A stretch of DNA of 41,161 bases, taken from positions 1-41,161 of the forward strand of contig NZ_JAPFQL010000017.1 in assembly GCF_028446585.1 (NCBI RefSeq), read 5' to 3'. The notes under the pieces are model-generated. The model had not been told where the DNA came from and ran no database searches. It was given only the letters and a program-made list of their open reading frames with translations. Position numbers and translations under genes: made by a program. Below, one piece after another: positions 16,826-27,038 of this stretch; the stretch's first letter is position 1, and every line of letters begins with the position of its first letter. This DNA is from Intrasporangium calvum (lineage in GTDB: Bacteria; Actinomycetota; Actinomycetes; Actinomycetales; Dermatophilaceae).

Positions 16826-18634
16826 TCACACCGACACATGGGGTCGCGGGTCGCCGAAGAACTGCAGCCGGCCCCTCTTCGTCATGAAGGTGGAGTCCGC
16901 CACGGTCCACGTGTGGGCATGTCGATCCGTGCCGCGAATCGACACGAAGTTGAACCGGTCGGCGCTGTAGATGCCGATGCCCTCCGCCGTGGCTCGGTCG
17001 AGGATGTCGGAGTCGACGGCCCGCGGGATGTCGCTGAATCGCAGGTGGCGCACGACGTCACCGTCGAAGACCATGGAGCCACCCTGGATCCGGCGCTCTG
17101 GACGGTGCTCGGACTCGGGGTATCGCAGCACGACGGCGTTCGAGGACCGCAGCCAGACGTAGTGGCACCACTTGCCGACGATCCCGGCATCGGTGTAGGA
17201 GAACGCGTCGAGCAGGTCGCCGAGGTAGTGAACGCCATAGAAGTTGTCGTCGTCCATCTTGGCGACGTAGCGGCCGGAGGCCGCATCCACCCCGAGGTTC
17301 ATGCAGGCCCCGAGGGTCAGCGACGGGTCCGCGTCGACGATGGCGAGATCGGCGATGCCGGCCTCGGCCGCTCGACGGCGCAGGTCGGCGTGGTCCAGCG
17401 TCAGCCCGTGCAGGACGAGGACGAGTTCGCGCTGCGCGTGGGCCTGTCTGCCGACGTTCGCGAAGATGTTGTCGACCTCGTGGGCCCGGTTGGTCGGGAT
17501 GATCGCGGAGATGGTCCGTGCTGCCGACTCGGCCCCGGGCAGGCCGGCGCTCGCCACGACGGCGCGCGCGCGATGCGCCGCCGTGTGCGAGTGGAGGACG
17601 GCGCGTTGCAGGCGGAGGCCTTCGCGCGCCACCAGCTCGGTCTGCTCGATGCGCGCGACCAGCTCCCGGCGCAGGTGCTTGCCGTCCTCGACCCGGGGGA
17701 CGAGCGCCGCGACGTCTGCCGGCAGCGCCGCGCTCAGGCCATCGATCCCGACGAGTGGGGTTGCGGAGGCGGCCGCGGCCATGGAGGTCCATCCCGAGTC
17801 GGTCGACACTCCGCTGAGGTCCACCGCCACACGGTGGCTACTGAGGTCCATCTCGACGAGGGACCACTCCCGGTTCTCGAGGGGGCGCTTCAGGGATCCC
17901 TGGACGTCGTCGAACCAGCTGCTCGACCGGCCGATGCCCTGGACGTACACGTCCCCGGACTTCATCGGCTGGATGGCGGCTCCGACGAGCTCGCCCAGTG
18001 CAGCGACCGCTACGCCCCCGTCCTGCTCCTCCACGACGACCGTCGCGGCGCGGCGGGCGTGCGGCGGGCCAGCCGGCCGGTGGCGTCGAGGCTGCGCGGC
18101 TGGTGCGAGGAGGTGAACGTGCTGTCCGCTGCGAGTCGCCAGCTCGTCCCTCAGGGCCGCCGTCGCCGCTGCGAGGACGCTGACCTCCCCGAGCCACTCC
18201 CAGTCGGGGACTGGCCCCGCCGTGATCCAGAGGGCGACCGGGGTGCCGGCTGCGGCACTCTCGTGGACGAGAGCGGCCAGCTCCTCAGCGCCTCGGGTCC
18301 AGCCCGCCACGGCGCCGTTGCGCGCCTCGAGCAGCACCAGGTCGACTCCCTCCGGTCGCTCGGCAGCCGCGAGGTCCGTCTGGTGCCACTCGTCGGCCAT
18401 GAGTCGACGGAGCCGGTCGCTCGCAACGACCCCGACCCGGGTGGGGAGCGGGGCGGGGCCCGAGACGACGGCTGGGGCGACGGGCGGGGAGTAGGGCCCG
18501 CCCTCTGCACCGCCCACCCGGGGTGCGCGCCCGGTCGCACCAGCGGAGCCAGGCCGCGTGGCCCGATCGGGGTCGATGAACCGTGCGACGCGACGGCGCA
18601 GTCCGGTCACTCGACGCGGAACGGGGCTGGGCAT
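16826..18634 (-). CDS. GT2 glycosyltransferase with unassigned N-terminal region
   Basis: The 602-residue protein has a basic, proline-rich start, a region to about residue 370 that I cannot assign, and a GT-A fold GT2 domain from about 375: ISAIIPTNRAHEVDNIFAN, LGACMNLGVDAASGRY, and MDDDN with D461-D463. The last 230 residues are clearly paralogous to the C-terminal domain of the product of 8938-10821, including IQGGSMVF and the ADRFNFVSIRGT ending. The N-terminal part may be a decayed GT-B or CgeB-like domain. AGGAGA stands 6 bases before the ATG, a good site. It heads a three-gene minus-strand unit (GT2, GT4, membrane protein). Confidence 0.85.
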   Translation of the reverse strand: MPSPVPRRVTGLRRRVARFIDPDRATRPGSAGATGRAPRVGGAEGGPYSPPVAPAVVSGPAPLPTRVGVVASDRLRRLMADEWHQTDLAAAERPEGVDLVLLEARNGAVAGWTRGAEELAALVHESAAAGTPVALWITAGPVPDWEWLGEVSVLAAATAALRDELATRSGQHVHLLAPAAQPRRHRPAGPPHARRAATVVVEEQDGGVAVAALGELVGAAIQPMKSGDVYVQGIGRSSSWFDDVQGSLKRPLENREWSLVEMDLSSHRVAVDLSGVSTDSGWTSMAAAASATPLVGIDGLSAALPADVAALVPRVEDGKHLRRELVARIEQTELVAREGLRLQRAVLHSHTAAHRARAVVASAGLPGAESAARTISAIIPTNRAHEVDNIFANVGRQAHAQRELVLVLHGLTLDHADLRRRAAEAGIADLAIVDADPSLTLGACMNLGVDAASGRYVAKMDDDNFYGVHYLGDLLDAFSYTDAGIVGKWCHYVWLRSSNAVVLRYPESEHRPERRIQGGSMVFDGDVVRHLRFSDIPRAVDSDILDRATAEGIGIYSADRFNFVSIRGTDRHAHTWTVADSTFMTKRGRLQFFGDPRPHVSV

Positions 18635-18827
18635 GCATGGTCTCCTCGAGGCGGGGTTCAGGTGGACGGGACCACAGTAGTCAAGGAGGGAGCCGACCGC
18701 TGACTCGAGCAGTCCATGCCGCTAGCGGCTCCCAACCGTCCCGCGGGTTTGAGTGTCTGTTCGTGCCAGGCAACACAGGGCGGGCTACTGCGGACGCGGC
18801 CGCTCGAGTGACGGGGGGCACGGAGCC

Positions 18828-18843
18828 AGCCCAGCGGCATACG
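18828..18843 (+). repeat. Copy 2 of the dispersed GCATACG repeat, upstream of clpB
   Basis: AGCCCAGCGGCATACG appears as a single arm 10 bases before the HAIR operator. The 286-base gap 18635-18920 otherwise holds that operator, and CTCGAGTGACG at 18803-18813, which resembles one arm of the palindrome inside the MFS gene. Confidence 0.7.
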
Positions 18844-18852
18844 ACAAGAAAG

Positions 18853-18873
18853 GTTGAGTGGAATAGACTCAAC
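18853..18873 (+). promoter_or_regulatory. HAIR element (HspR operator) of clpB
   Basis: GTTGAGT-N7-ACTCAAC is a perfect inverted repeat with the 7-base spacer and matches the known HAIR consensus CTTGAGT-N7-ACTCAAG except for the outermost pair. It lies 47 bases before the clpB start, at the likely promoter. HspR with DnaK would repress clpB here until heat shock. hspR itself is not in the window. Confidence 0.9.
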
Positions 18874-18920
18874 TTTGATGAGGTTGCCCCTGATGGAACC
18901 GTCCCCGTCCAGGAGAACGC

Positions 18921-21482
<2,562 letters not shown>

Positions 21483-21487
21483 TCGGT

Positions 21488-21525
21488 GAGTGCCGAACGC
21501 GCGGTATGTCGCGCGTTCGGCACTC
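21488..21525 (+). terminator. Terminator of clpB
   Basis: Perfect 15-bp arms at 21488-21502 and 21511-21525 around an 8-base loop, starting 6 bases after the clpB stop. There is no long T-run. Confidence 0.85.
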
Positions 21526-21528
21526 ATT

Positions 21529-21580
21529 CCGTATGCCGCTGGGCTCGGTCCTGCTCGAAGGGTGGCCCAGCGGCATACGG
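21529..21580. repeat. Copy 3 of the dispersed GCATACGG repeat, complete inverted pair
   Basis: CCGTATGCCGCTGGGC at 21529-21544 and its exact reverse complement at 21565-21580 flank a 20-base loop. It follows the clpB terminator and precedes the stop of the convergent small gene, so it could also end that transcript. This is the clearest full palindromic form of the family. Confidence 0.85.
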
Positions 21581-21593
21581 ACGGATCCGGTCG

Positions 21594-21869
21594 TCACGCG
21601 AAGTGGGGCGTCGCGTGCCGGCGACGGGAGGCCAGGGCCGCTGCAGCGCCCGCGAGCGCCAGTCCGGCGGCGAGCCCGCCGCCGACCTGCAGGAGCTCGA
21701 GCGCGTTGTCGTCCACGGGGGTCTCGATGACTCGAATGGGCCCGGACGGCGCCGGGACCGGTTCGCCCGGGTCGGGGCGAGCGCTGGCCGGCCCCGCCAA
21801 GGCCAGGCCGAGGGTCGCGGCCGCCGCCAGGGTGCAGGCTCCGCGCTGAAGGGTGCTGTGGTGGTTCAT
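21594..21869 (-). CDS. Small secreted or membrane-anchored protein of unknown function
   Basis: A 91-residue protein. Residues ~8-30 look like a signal peptide (ACTLAAAATLGLALAGPASA, cleavage near A30). A short proline-rich extracellular stretch follows, then PVDDNALELLQ, and a hydrophobic helix at about 62-82 followed by RRRH. It would be a small wall-facing protein anchored by its C-terminal helix. AGGA stands 11 bases before the ATG at 21869. It is divergent from the BTAD-STAND regulator with 157 bases between, in which operator-like repeats lie, so it is a candidate target or partner of that regulator. I know no named family for it. Confidence 0.7.
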   Translation of the reverse strand: MNHHSTLQRGACTLAAAATLGLALAGPASARPDPGEPVPAPSGPIRVIETPVDDNALELLQVGGGLAAGLALAGAAAALASRRRHATPHFA

Positions 21870-21906
21870 GGTCCGCTTCCTCTCCGAGATCTGTCGCTGA
21901 CGCGGT

Positions 21907-21923
21907 GTGGACGAGATGTCCAC
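21907..21923. promoter_or_regulatory. Inverted repeat in the divergent control region
   Basis: GTGGAC-GAGAT-GTCCAC is a perfect 6-bp inverted repeat 38 bases upstream of the small secreted protein gene. Its place suggests an operator for that gene, but no binding family can be named. Confidence 0.4.
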
Positions 21924-21944
21924 GGGACCGGTCTGCCAGATGCC

Positions 21945-21985
21945 GGTAACAGCGCGCCGCTCGGCCGGTATCAGCCAGGTATCAG
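21945..21985 (+). promoter_or_regulatory. Phased direct repeats, candidate BTAD/SARP operator
   Basis: GGTAACAG at 21945-21952, GGTATCAG at 21967-21974 and GGTATCAG at 21978-21985 lie on the same face of the helix, 22 and 11 bp apart. They end 5 bases before the -35 box of the BTAD regulator gene. SARP-type regulators are known to bind heptamer direct repeats with 11-bp periodicity next to promoters, so autoregulation is the simplest reading. Confidence 0.65.
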
Positions 21986-21990
21986 GCCCG

Positions 21991-22019
21991 TTGACTGCAT
22001 GTGGGGGCGGGAGGATATT
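21991..22019 (+). promoter_or_regulatory. Promoter of the BTAD-STAND regulator, leaderless
   Basis: TTGACT (21991-21996), a 17-base spacer and GATATT (22014-22019) make a good sigma-70-type promoter. Only 7 bases separate the -10 box from the ATG at 22027, so transcription should start at or one base before the start codon. The GGAGG at 22010-22014 would then not be transcribed. Confidence 0.65.
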
Positions 22020-22026
22020 CGCGAAC

Positions 22027-25000
22027 ATGCGGGTGGGGGTTCTCGGACCCGTCGAGGTGGACGGGGGAGCGGTCGCACTGGGTCCACGCGATCGCGTGGT
22101 CCTGGCTGTCCTCGCGACCCGGCCCGGTCAGCACGTGACAGCGGACAGCATCGCCGAGGCACTCTGGGCCGAGGCGCTCCCCGCCTCGTGGACCAAGGTC
22201 GTGCAGGGGTGCGTCTCGCGGCTGCGCAAGGCACTCGGGGCCGCCGCGATCGAGACGACCGCAGCCGGCTACCGGCTGCGACTGCACCGCGACGACCTCG
22301 ACCACATGCGGTTCGAGCACCACGTCGGCCGGGGGCGTGAGCTCCTCGCCACGGGCGAGCCGGACCGAGCGCTCTACCTCCTGGACCAGGCCCTCGCCCT
22401 GTGGCGTGGGGACCCCTTCGCCGACCTGACCGAGTGGGAGCCAGGGCGCACCGAGGCCGAGCGCCTCATCGAGCTGTTTCGCGACGCGGAGGAGCTGCGC
22501 GCCGAGGCCGCCCTCCAGTCGGGCCGGCACCACGACGTGCTGCCCGACCTGAAGCGTCTCGTCGCAGAGCAGCCAACCCGGGAGCGGCGATGGGGGCTGC
22601 TGGCGTTGGCCCAGTACCACGCCGGGCAGCAAGCCGACGCCCTCCAGACGCTCGGGCGCGCCAAGGCGGTCCTGCTCAACGAGCTCGGGCTCGACCCGGG
22701 GCCGGGGCTCGCAACTCTGGAGGAGTCGATCCTGCGGCAGGACTCGTCGCTGGTGGCCCAGTCTGCGTTCGCGCCGGTGAGCGCCACCTGTCCCTACCTG
22801 GGACTGCTGCCCTACGGCCTCGGCGACGCCTCGGCGTTCTTCGGGCGCGAGGCCGACACGGAGGCCGCGCTCCGGCGGCTCGACCAGGTCGGCGTCCTGG
22901 CCGTCGTGGGTCCGTCCGGTTCGGGCAAGTCCTCGCTCATCCGGGCCGGCGTCGCCGCCGCCCTGGAGCGTGACGGCCGGCGGGTAGCGGTGCTGACGCC
23001 GGGGCAGCTGCCACTGGCGGCGCTCGACGCGGCACGGCCCCAAGCGGCCGACGTGCTCGTCGTGGACCAGTGCGAGGAGGCGCTCGCGCTCTCGGAGGAC
23101 TCAGGCGAGCGCGCCGACTTCTTCGACCGTCTTGTCGACTTCGCGGCCAGGTCCGGCGCCCAGCTGGTCATCTCCCTCCGCGCCGACCGGTTCGGCGACC
23201 TGTCCATCCACACCGAGTTCGCGCGGCTCGTCGAGCGGGGTCTCTATCTCCTCGGGCCGCTGCGGGAAGCGGACCTGCGCCGGGCCATCGAGGGTCCCGC
23301 CGCACAGGCCGGGCTGCGCATCGAGGCCGGTCTCGTCGACCTCCTCGTGCGCGAGGTCCTCGGTGAGTCCGGCGCGCTGCCGCTGCTGTCCCACGTGCTC
23401 CGCCAGACGTGGAAGCGACGCGAGGGCAACACCCTGACCGTGGCTGGATACACCGCCACGGGCGGGATCCGCGGCGCGGTCTCCCAGTCGGCCGAGGGGC
23501 TCTTCCGCGGGCTGACCGGGGCGCAGCAGACGATGGTGCGTGACCTCATGGTCCGGCTCGTCGCAGCCGACGATGCGGGCGCGCCGATCCGCCAACGTGT
23601 CCCGCGCCGGAGCGTCCTGACGAACCAGGCACGTCAGGAGGTGGCCGAGCGGCTCATCGCTGCGCGGCTCCTCAGCAGCGACGGCGACACCCTCGAGGTG
23701 GCCCACGAGTCGCTGGCCGTCGCGTGGCCGCGGCTGCGCGGATGGCTCGACGACGATGTCGACGGGTTGCGGATCATGCGACACCTCGCCGTGGCAGCAG
23801 AGACCTGGGACGAGCTCGGCCGCCCCGAGAGCGAACTCTATCGAGGGGTACGGCTGGCGCGGTCCGTGGAGTGGCGGGACCGGTCACAGCCGACGCTGAC
23901 GCCGGTCGAGGACGACTTCCTCGCCGCCTCGACCGCGCTGGCCGACCGTGAGGCGCACGCTGCCGAGGAGCAGGCGCGCCGGGACCATCGCTCCAACCAG
24001 CGCCTGCGCCTGGCGCTCGCCGCCACGGCTGCTGTCCTCGCCGTGGCCGTCGTCGCGGGCGTCGCGGCGTTCACCTCCGCGGGGCGGGCGAACAGGACCG
24101 CGCTGCGATCCGACTCGGAACGCCTCGGCGCGGAGTCGGCTCGAGTCAAGGAGGTGGACCTCGCGCTGCTGCTGGCCGCCGCCGGGCTGCGGCTGCAGGA
24201 CACGGCGGAGTCGCGCACCAACCTGATCGAAGCTCTGAGCAGGGTTCCCGACCTGGACCTGGCCACCCACGCACCGGCCTTCGCCATGGCCGTCCTGCCA
24301 AGCGGCGGGATCGTGCTCTCTCACGGCAACAACGGCATCCACATCCACGATCCCGCGACGCTGGGCGTCACCGGACGCAACGAGTCGGTGAAGGGACCGC
24401 ACGTCGTCGCCAGCGCGAGGGGCGATCTGATCGCGGCCTCAGTCTTCTCGGATGCGTCGACGCCGCCTGTCCTGCTCCTCCGGCCCGACGGCACGCGTGA
24501 AGCGGCCCAGCTGGAGGGTTTCCCGAAGAGCCCCGTCGTGTGGCAGAGCCTGTCGTTCGACCCCACCGGCCGGTGGATGTCGGTCGGAGTGAACCCCACC
24601 GGCGCGCACCCGGGCATGGTTCTCGTCTGGGACGTCGGGCGCCGCGACCGGCCGGTCCTCAGGTTGAAGACCAGCCACTTCCTGAGGCCGATCGTGTCCG
24701 GTGACGGCCGTACGCTCTACAGCACTGACGGCAGCTCGCTCCTCGTCACGAACGTGCCCGATGGGAGACCACGTAAAACCGTCACTGCCGCGGACCTCGG
24801 GGTCCGTTCCTTGACCGGGCAGCTGCTGCTCACCCCCGACTCGCGCACCCTCGTCACCGGTGGTGGTCCGGAAGCGGTCGTGATCGACACGGGGACCCTC
24901 CGGCCCACCGCCCACCTCTACGACGGTCAGGCCAGTTCCGAGGACCTGTCGCTCTCACGCGACGGTCGCCGCTTGGCCGTCGTCGGCGACCGCGTCATCG

Positions 25001-26124
25001 TGTGGGACCTGAGCGGACCGGTCCCGCAAGTCGTCGCCAACGCCGGGGTGTCCGGCGACACCGCCGGGCTCAGCCCGGATGGCAGCACCCTTTTCGTCAG
25101 CGCGGATGACAACCTCCTCAGGCTCGACCTGACCGGTGAACATGGCTTCATTCCTGTCGCTGGCGGTAGCCCGCTCGGCCGAAATGCAACCGCTTCGATC
25201 GACCGCGCCGGCACCAAGGTGGCCTACCAGTCGCCGGTGTCGCCGGCCACCCTCCAGATCCGGGATGTCCGAACAGGGCGGCTGGGTCCGCTCGTCGACA
25301 TGCACATGGAGCCGATGTCCTGGACGGAGGTGCGCTGGAGCCCGGACGGCCGGCTGGTCTCGAGCACCACCGGCGGGCCCGACGCGGGCCTGTGGGACGC
25401 CGTCACGGGCAAGCAGCTGGCCAAGGCCTCCTTCACCGAGGGCGCCAAGCCCACGATGTTCACGCCCGACGGAGGTGCCCTTCTCGTCGGGACGGGCGAC
25501 AGCCGGCTCCATGTGCTCGGTGTGCCAGACCTCGAGCCGCTGCGCGCACCCATCAACGTGGGCGTCGGAGAGCTGGAGTACCTCATCCTCAGCCCCAACG
25601 GGCGAGAGGTGATCGCCGTGGGCGACGAGGCCAGCGTGGTCGACTACCGCTCTGGGACCGTCGAGGGCCGCGTGGGCACGGAGGACGAAACGCCGGTTTC
25701 TGGCGCGTTCTCACCGGACGGCGAACGTCTCTTCCTCACCTTCGCGTCCGGTGGCGTGGGCCTGCTCGATGCCGAGACGAAGTCATACCTGTCCGTGCCG
25801 GACCGTGTCCGGTTGCTCGGTGCCTTCGAGCCGGTCTGGAGTCGCGACGGTTCGTTGGTCGCAGCCACGATCTCTGACGGCGTCGGGGTCTGGGACGGGC
25901 AGACGGGCGAGTTCATCGGGTCGGTCTCGGGCGTGACGGGCTCGCTGGCGTTCACCGACGAGGGGGTGATCGCCATCGCCGAGAACGAGGGCGTCATTCG
26001 CAGCTGGGATCCCCGACCGAGTGCCTGGGTGGCCGCTGCCTGCCGGATGGCCGGCCGAGACCTCACCGAGGCCGAGTGGCGCAGCTACCTGCCCGACCGG
26101 CAGTACGACGCCGTCTGCTCGTGA
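22027..26124 (+). CDS. BTAD-STAND-transmembrane-beta-propeller regulator
   Basis: A 1365-residue protein in the AfsR/SARP line. Residues ~1-85 are a winged-helix DNA-binding domain (VGVLGPVEVDGG, TADSIAEALWAEALP, VSRLRKAL), ~90-245 the BTAD helical domain. From ~258 (CPYLGLLPYG, FFGRE) comes an nSTAND1-like NTPase with Walker A GPSGSGKSS (K301) and Walker B VLVVDQCEE (D347). ADREAHAAEEQ leads to one hydrophobic helix (~662-684), followed by about 680 residues of WD40-like blades. The sole membrane segment would put DNA binding and propeller on opposite sides of the membrane if it really spans. Promoter-proximal phased repeats suggest autoregulation. The ATG at 22027 is set by the N-terminal domain and promoter. 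Target genes are unknown. Confidence 0.93.
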   Translation: MRVGVLGPVEVDGGAVALGPRDRVVLAVLATRPGQHVTADSIAEALWAEALPASWTKVVQGCVSRLRKALGAAAIETTAAGYRLRLHRDDLDHMRFEHHVGRGRELLATGEPDRALYLLDQALALWRGDPFADLTEWEPGRTEAERLIELFRDAEELRAEAALQSGRHHDVLPDLKRLVAEQPTRERRWGLLALAQYHAGQQADALQTLGRAKAVLLNELGLDPGPGLATLEESILRQDSSLVAQSAFAPVSATCPYLGLLPYGLGDASAFFGREADTEAALRRLDQVGVLAVVGPSGSGKSSLIRAGVAAALERDGRRVAVLTPGQLPLAALDAARPQAADVLVVDQCEEALALSEDSGERADFFDRLVDFAARSGAQLVISLRADRFGDLSIHTEFARLVERGLYLLGPLREADLRRAIEGPAAQAGLRIEAGLVDLLVREVLGESGALPLLSHVLRQTWKRREGNTLTVAGYTATGGIRGAVSQSAEGLFRGLTGAQQTMVRDLMVRLVAADDAGAPIRQRVPRRSVLTNQARQEVAERLIAARLLSSDGDTLEVAHESLAVAWPRLRGWLDDDVDGLRIMRHLAVAAETWDELGRPESELYRGVRLARSVEWRDRSQPTLTPVEDDFLAASTALADREAHAAEEQARRDHRSNQRLRLALAATAAVLAVAVVAGVAAFTSAGRANRTALRSDSERLGAESARVKEVDLALLLAAAGLRLQDTAESRTNLIEALSRVPDLDLATHAPAFAMAVLPSGGIVLSHGNNGIHIHDPATLGVTGRNESVKGPHVVASARGDLIAASVFSDASTPPVLLLRPDGTREAAQLEGFPKSPVVWQSLSFDPTGRWMSVGVNPTGAHPGMVLVWDVGRRDRPVLRLKTSHFLRPIVSGDGRTLYSTDGSSLLVTNVPDGRPRKTVTAADLGVRSLTGQLLLTPDSRTLVTGGGPEAVVIDTGTLRPTAHLYDGQASSEDLSLSRDGRRLAVVGDRVIVWDLSGPVPQVVANAGVSGDTAGLSPDGSTLFVSADDNLLRLDLTGEHGFIPVAGGSPLGRNATASIDRAGTKVAYQSPVSPATLQIRDVRTGRLGPLVDMHMEPMSWTEVRWSPDGRLVSSTTGGPDAGLWDAVTGKQLAKASFTEGAKPTMFTPDGGALLVGTGDSRLHVLGVPDLEPLRAPINVGVGELEYLILSPNGREVIAVGDEASVVDYRSGTVEGRVGTEDETPVSGAFSPDGERLFLTFASGGVGLLDAETKSYLSVPDRVRLLGAFEPVWSRDGSLVAATISDGVGVWDGQTGEFIGSVSGVTGSLAFTDEGVIAIAENEGVIRSWDPRPSAWVAAACRMAGRDLTEAEWRSYLPDRQYDAVCS

Positions 26125-26140
26125 ACGTCACGCACCGCGC

Positions 26141-26353
26141 TCAGCCCACGTCGGGTCGGGAGCGAGCCCAGCGGCATACGGAATCTGCGATGGTGCCCTG
26201 GAGGACGAAGAACTCGGCTTCCCAACCGAACTCACGGGCCCCCGCGACGTTGGCAGGGTGGTCGTCCGTGCGCACCCGCTCCACCGTCTCGTCGATCGGG
26301 GTGCCACGGTGGGCGCGCCACGCGGCAGATCGCTCCGAACCACCCCTGAAGTG
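26141..26353 (-). pseudogene. Coding remnant, possibly C-terminal piece of a HAD-like gene
   Basis: Reading minus from 26353 to a TGA at 26141-26143 gives a frame with no ATG. From about 26307 to 26190 the codons have strong G/C third positions, and the peptide GTPIDETVERVRTDDH, then PANVAGAREFGWEAEFF, looks like real protein; DDxxxNVxGARxxGW recalls motif IV of HAD hydrolases. The end of the frame runs through the dispersed repeat. The frame is continuous with that of the upstream minus gene apart from its TGA stop. A 47-codon ORF starting at the GTG at 26284 is an alternative. I read it as a degraded fragment. Confidence 0.4.
26164..26181 (+). repeat. Copy 4 of the dispersed GCATACGG repeat
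   Basis: GAGCCCAGCGGCATACGG, 39 bases after the stop of the BTAD regulator, preceded by GGGAGC as in copy 1. It overlaps the 3' end of the HAD-like remnant on the other strand and could work as part of a transcript end. Confidence 0.75.
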
Positions 26354-26902
26354 TCACTCTGCCGGGCCGGCGCCGGGCCGGTGGCGCGGCGTCGTGTGCG
26401 ACCAGTGGGCCGTCCCCTCGGACACGCTGCCCTCCGCGCGGCCGGTCACCACGTCGGCGACCGAGGGCGACACCCGCTGGTGGTGCACCTCCTCGAGCCG
26501 GGCGACCTCGCGTTCGCGCGCGTCGAGCTCCTGCGCCCACGCGTCGAGGTGGCTCTCTCGGTTGCGCAGGTCCTCGTCGCGGAGTGACGCCTCCTCGAAA
26601 CGTCGCTCCTGCTCGAGGTGGTCGGCCTCGGCGGCGCGTTCGAGCTCGACGAGCCGCTCCGCCTCGCGCTCGTCGCGGCGGAAGCGGCCCCGGCGCCGGG
26701 CTGCGGCTGCAACCAGGGCCCAGCCGAGGGCGAACAGGAGCATCGCGGCCGCTCCGAGCAGCAACAGCTCGAGGGGTTGGGCGTCGCGACTGAAGCCGAG
26801 CGCCTCCAGGGTGACCGTGCCGGTCTCGTCCCGGACGCCGAGGTAGGCGGCCGTTCCCAGGCCGACTCCGAGCAGCAACAGCGCGAGGCCGAGCAGGACC
26901 AT
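26354..26902 (-). CDS. Two-helix membrane protein with cytoplasmic coiled coil, unknown function
   Basis: A 182-residue protein. Hydrophobic helices at ~2-22 and ~45-67 resemble a LapA-type hairpin: a short GVRDETGTVTLEALG loop between them, and RRRGRFRRDER after the second. Residues ~72-140 are highly charged (EREAERLVELERAAEADHLEQERRFEEASLRDEDL) and should form a coiled coil. The tail is polar and His-rich. AAGGAG lies 6 bases before the ATG. It is divergent from the LprG-like gene. No specific function can be named; a scaffold or stress role is only a guess. Confidence 0.7.
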   Translation of the reverse strand: MVLLGLALLLLGVGLGTAAYLGVRDETGTVTLEALGFSRDAQPLELLLLGAAAMLLFALGWALVAAAARRRGRFRRDEREAERLVELERAAEADHLEQERRFEEASLRDEDLRNRESHLDAWAQELDAREREVARLEEVHHQRVSPSVADVVTGRAEGSVSEGTAHWSHTTPRHRPGAGPAE

Positions 26903-27025
26903 GTGAACTCCTTCGTCGCGAACGCCGCGCCGACTTGCCGAGCTGCCGAGCGCCGCGCCCTGGGCTTCCTGCGATCCGTCGAGGCTATCCCTACCTGCTC
27001 ACCGCATCTCGGCCACCCCGCGGGT

Positions 27026-27031
27026 TAGCCT
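27026..27031 (+). promoter_or_regulatory. -10 box of the LprG-like gene, leaderless
   Basis: TAGCCT lies 7 bases before the ATG at 27039 and no Shine-Dalgarno sequence is present, so the transcript is probably leaderless. Confidence 0.5.
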
Positions 27032-27038
27032 GACGCCC

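Noticed and set aside
26141-26356. Stop-codon readthrough (e.g. selenocysteine) joining the coiled-coil protein to the HAD-like peptide
   Set aside because: The bases just after the TGA have no coding bias, there is no evident SECIS-like stem, and a simple remnant explains the frame.
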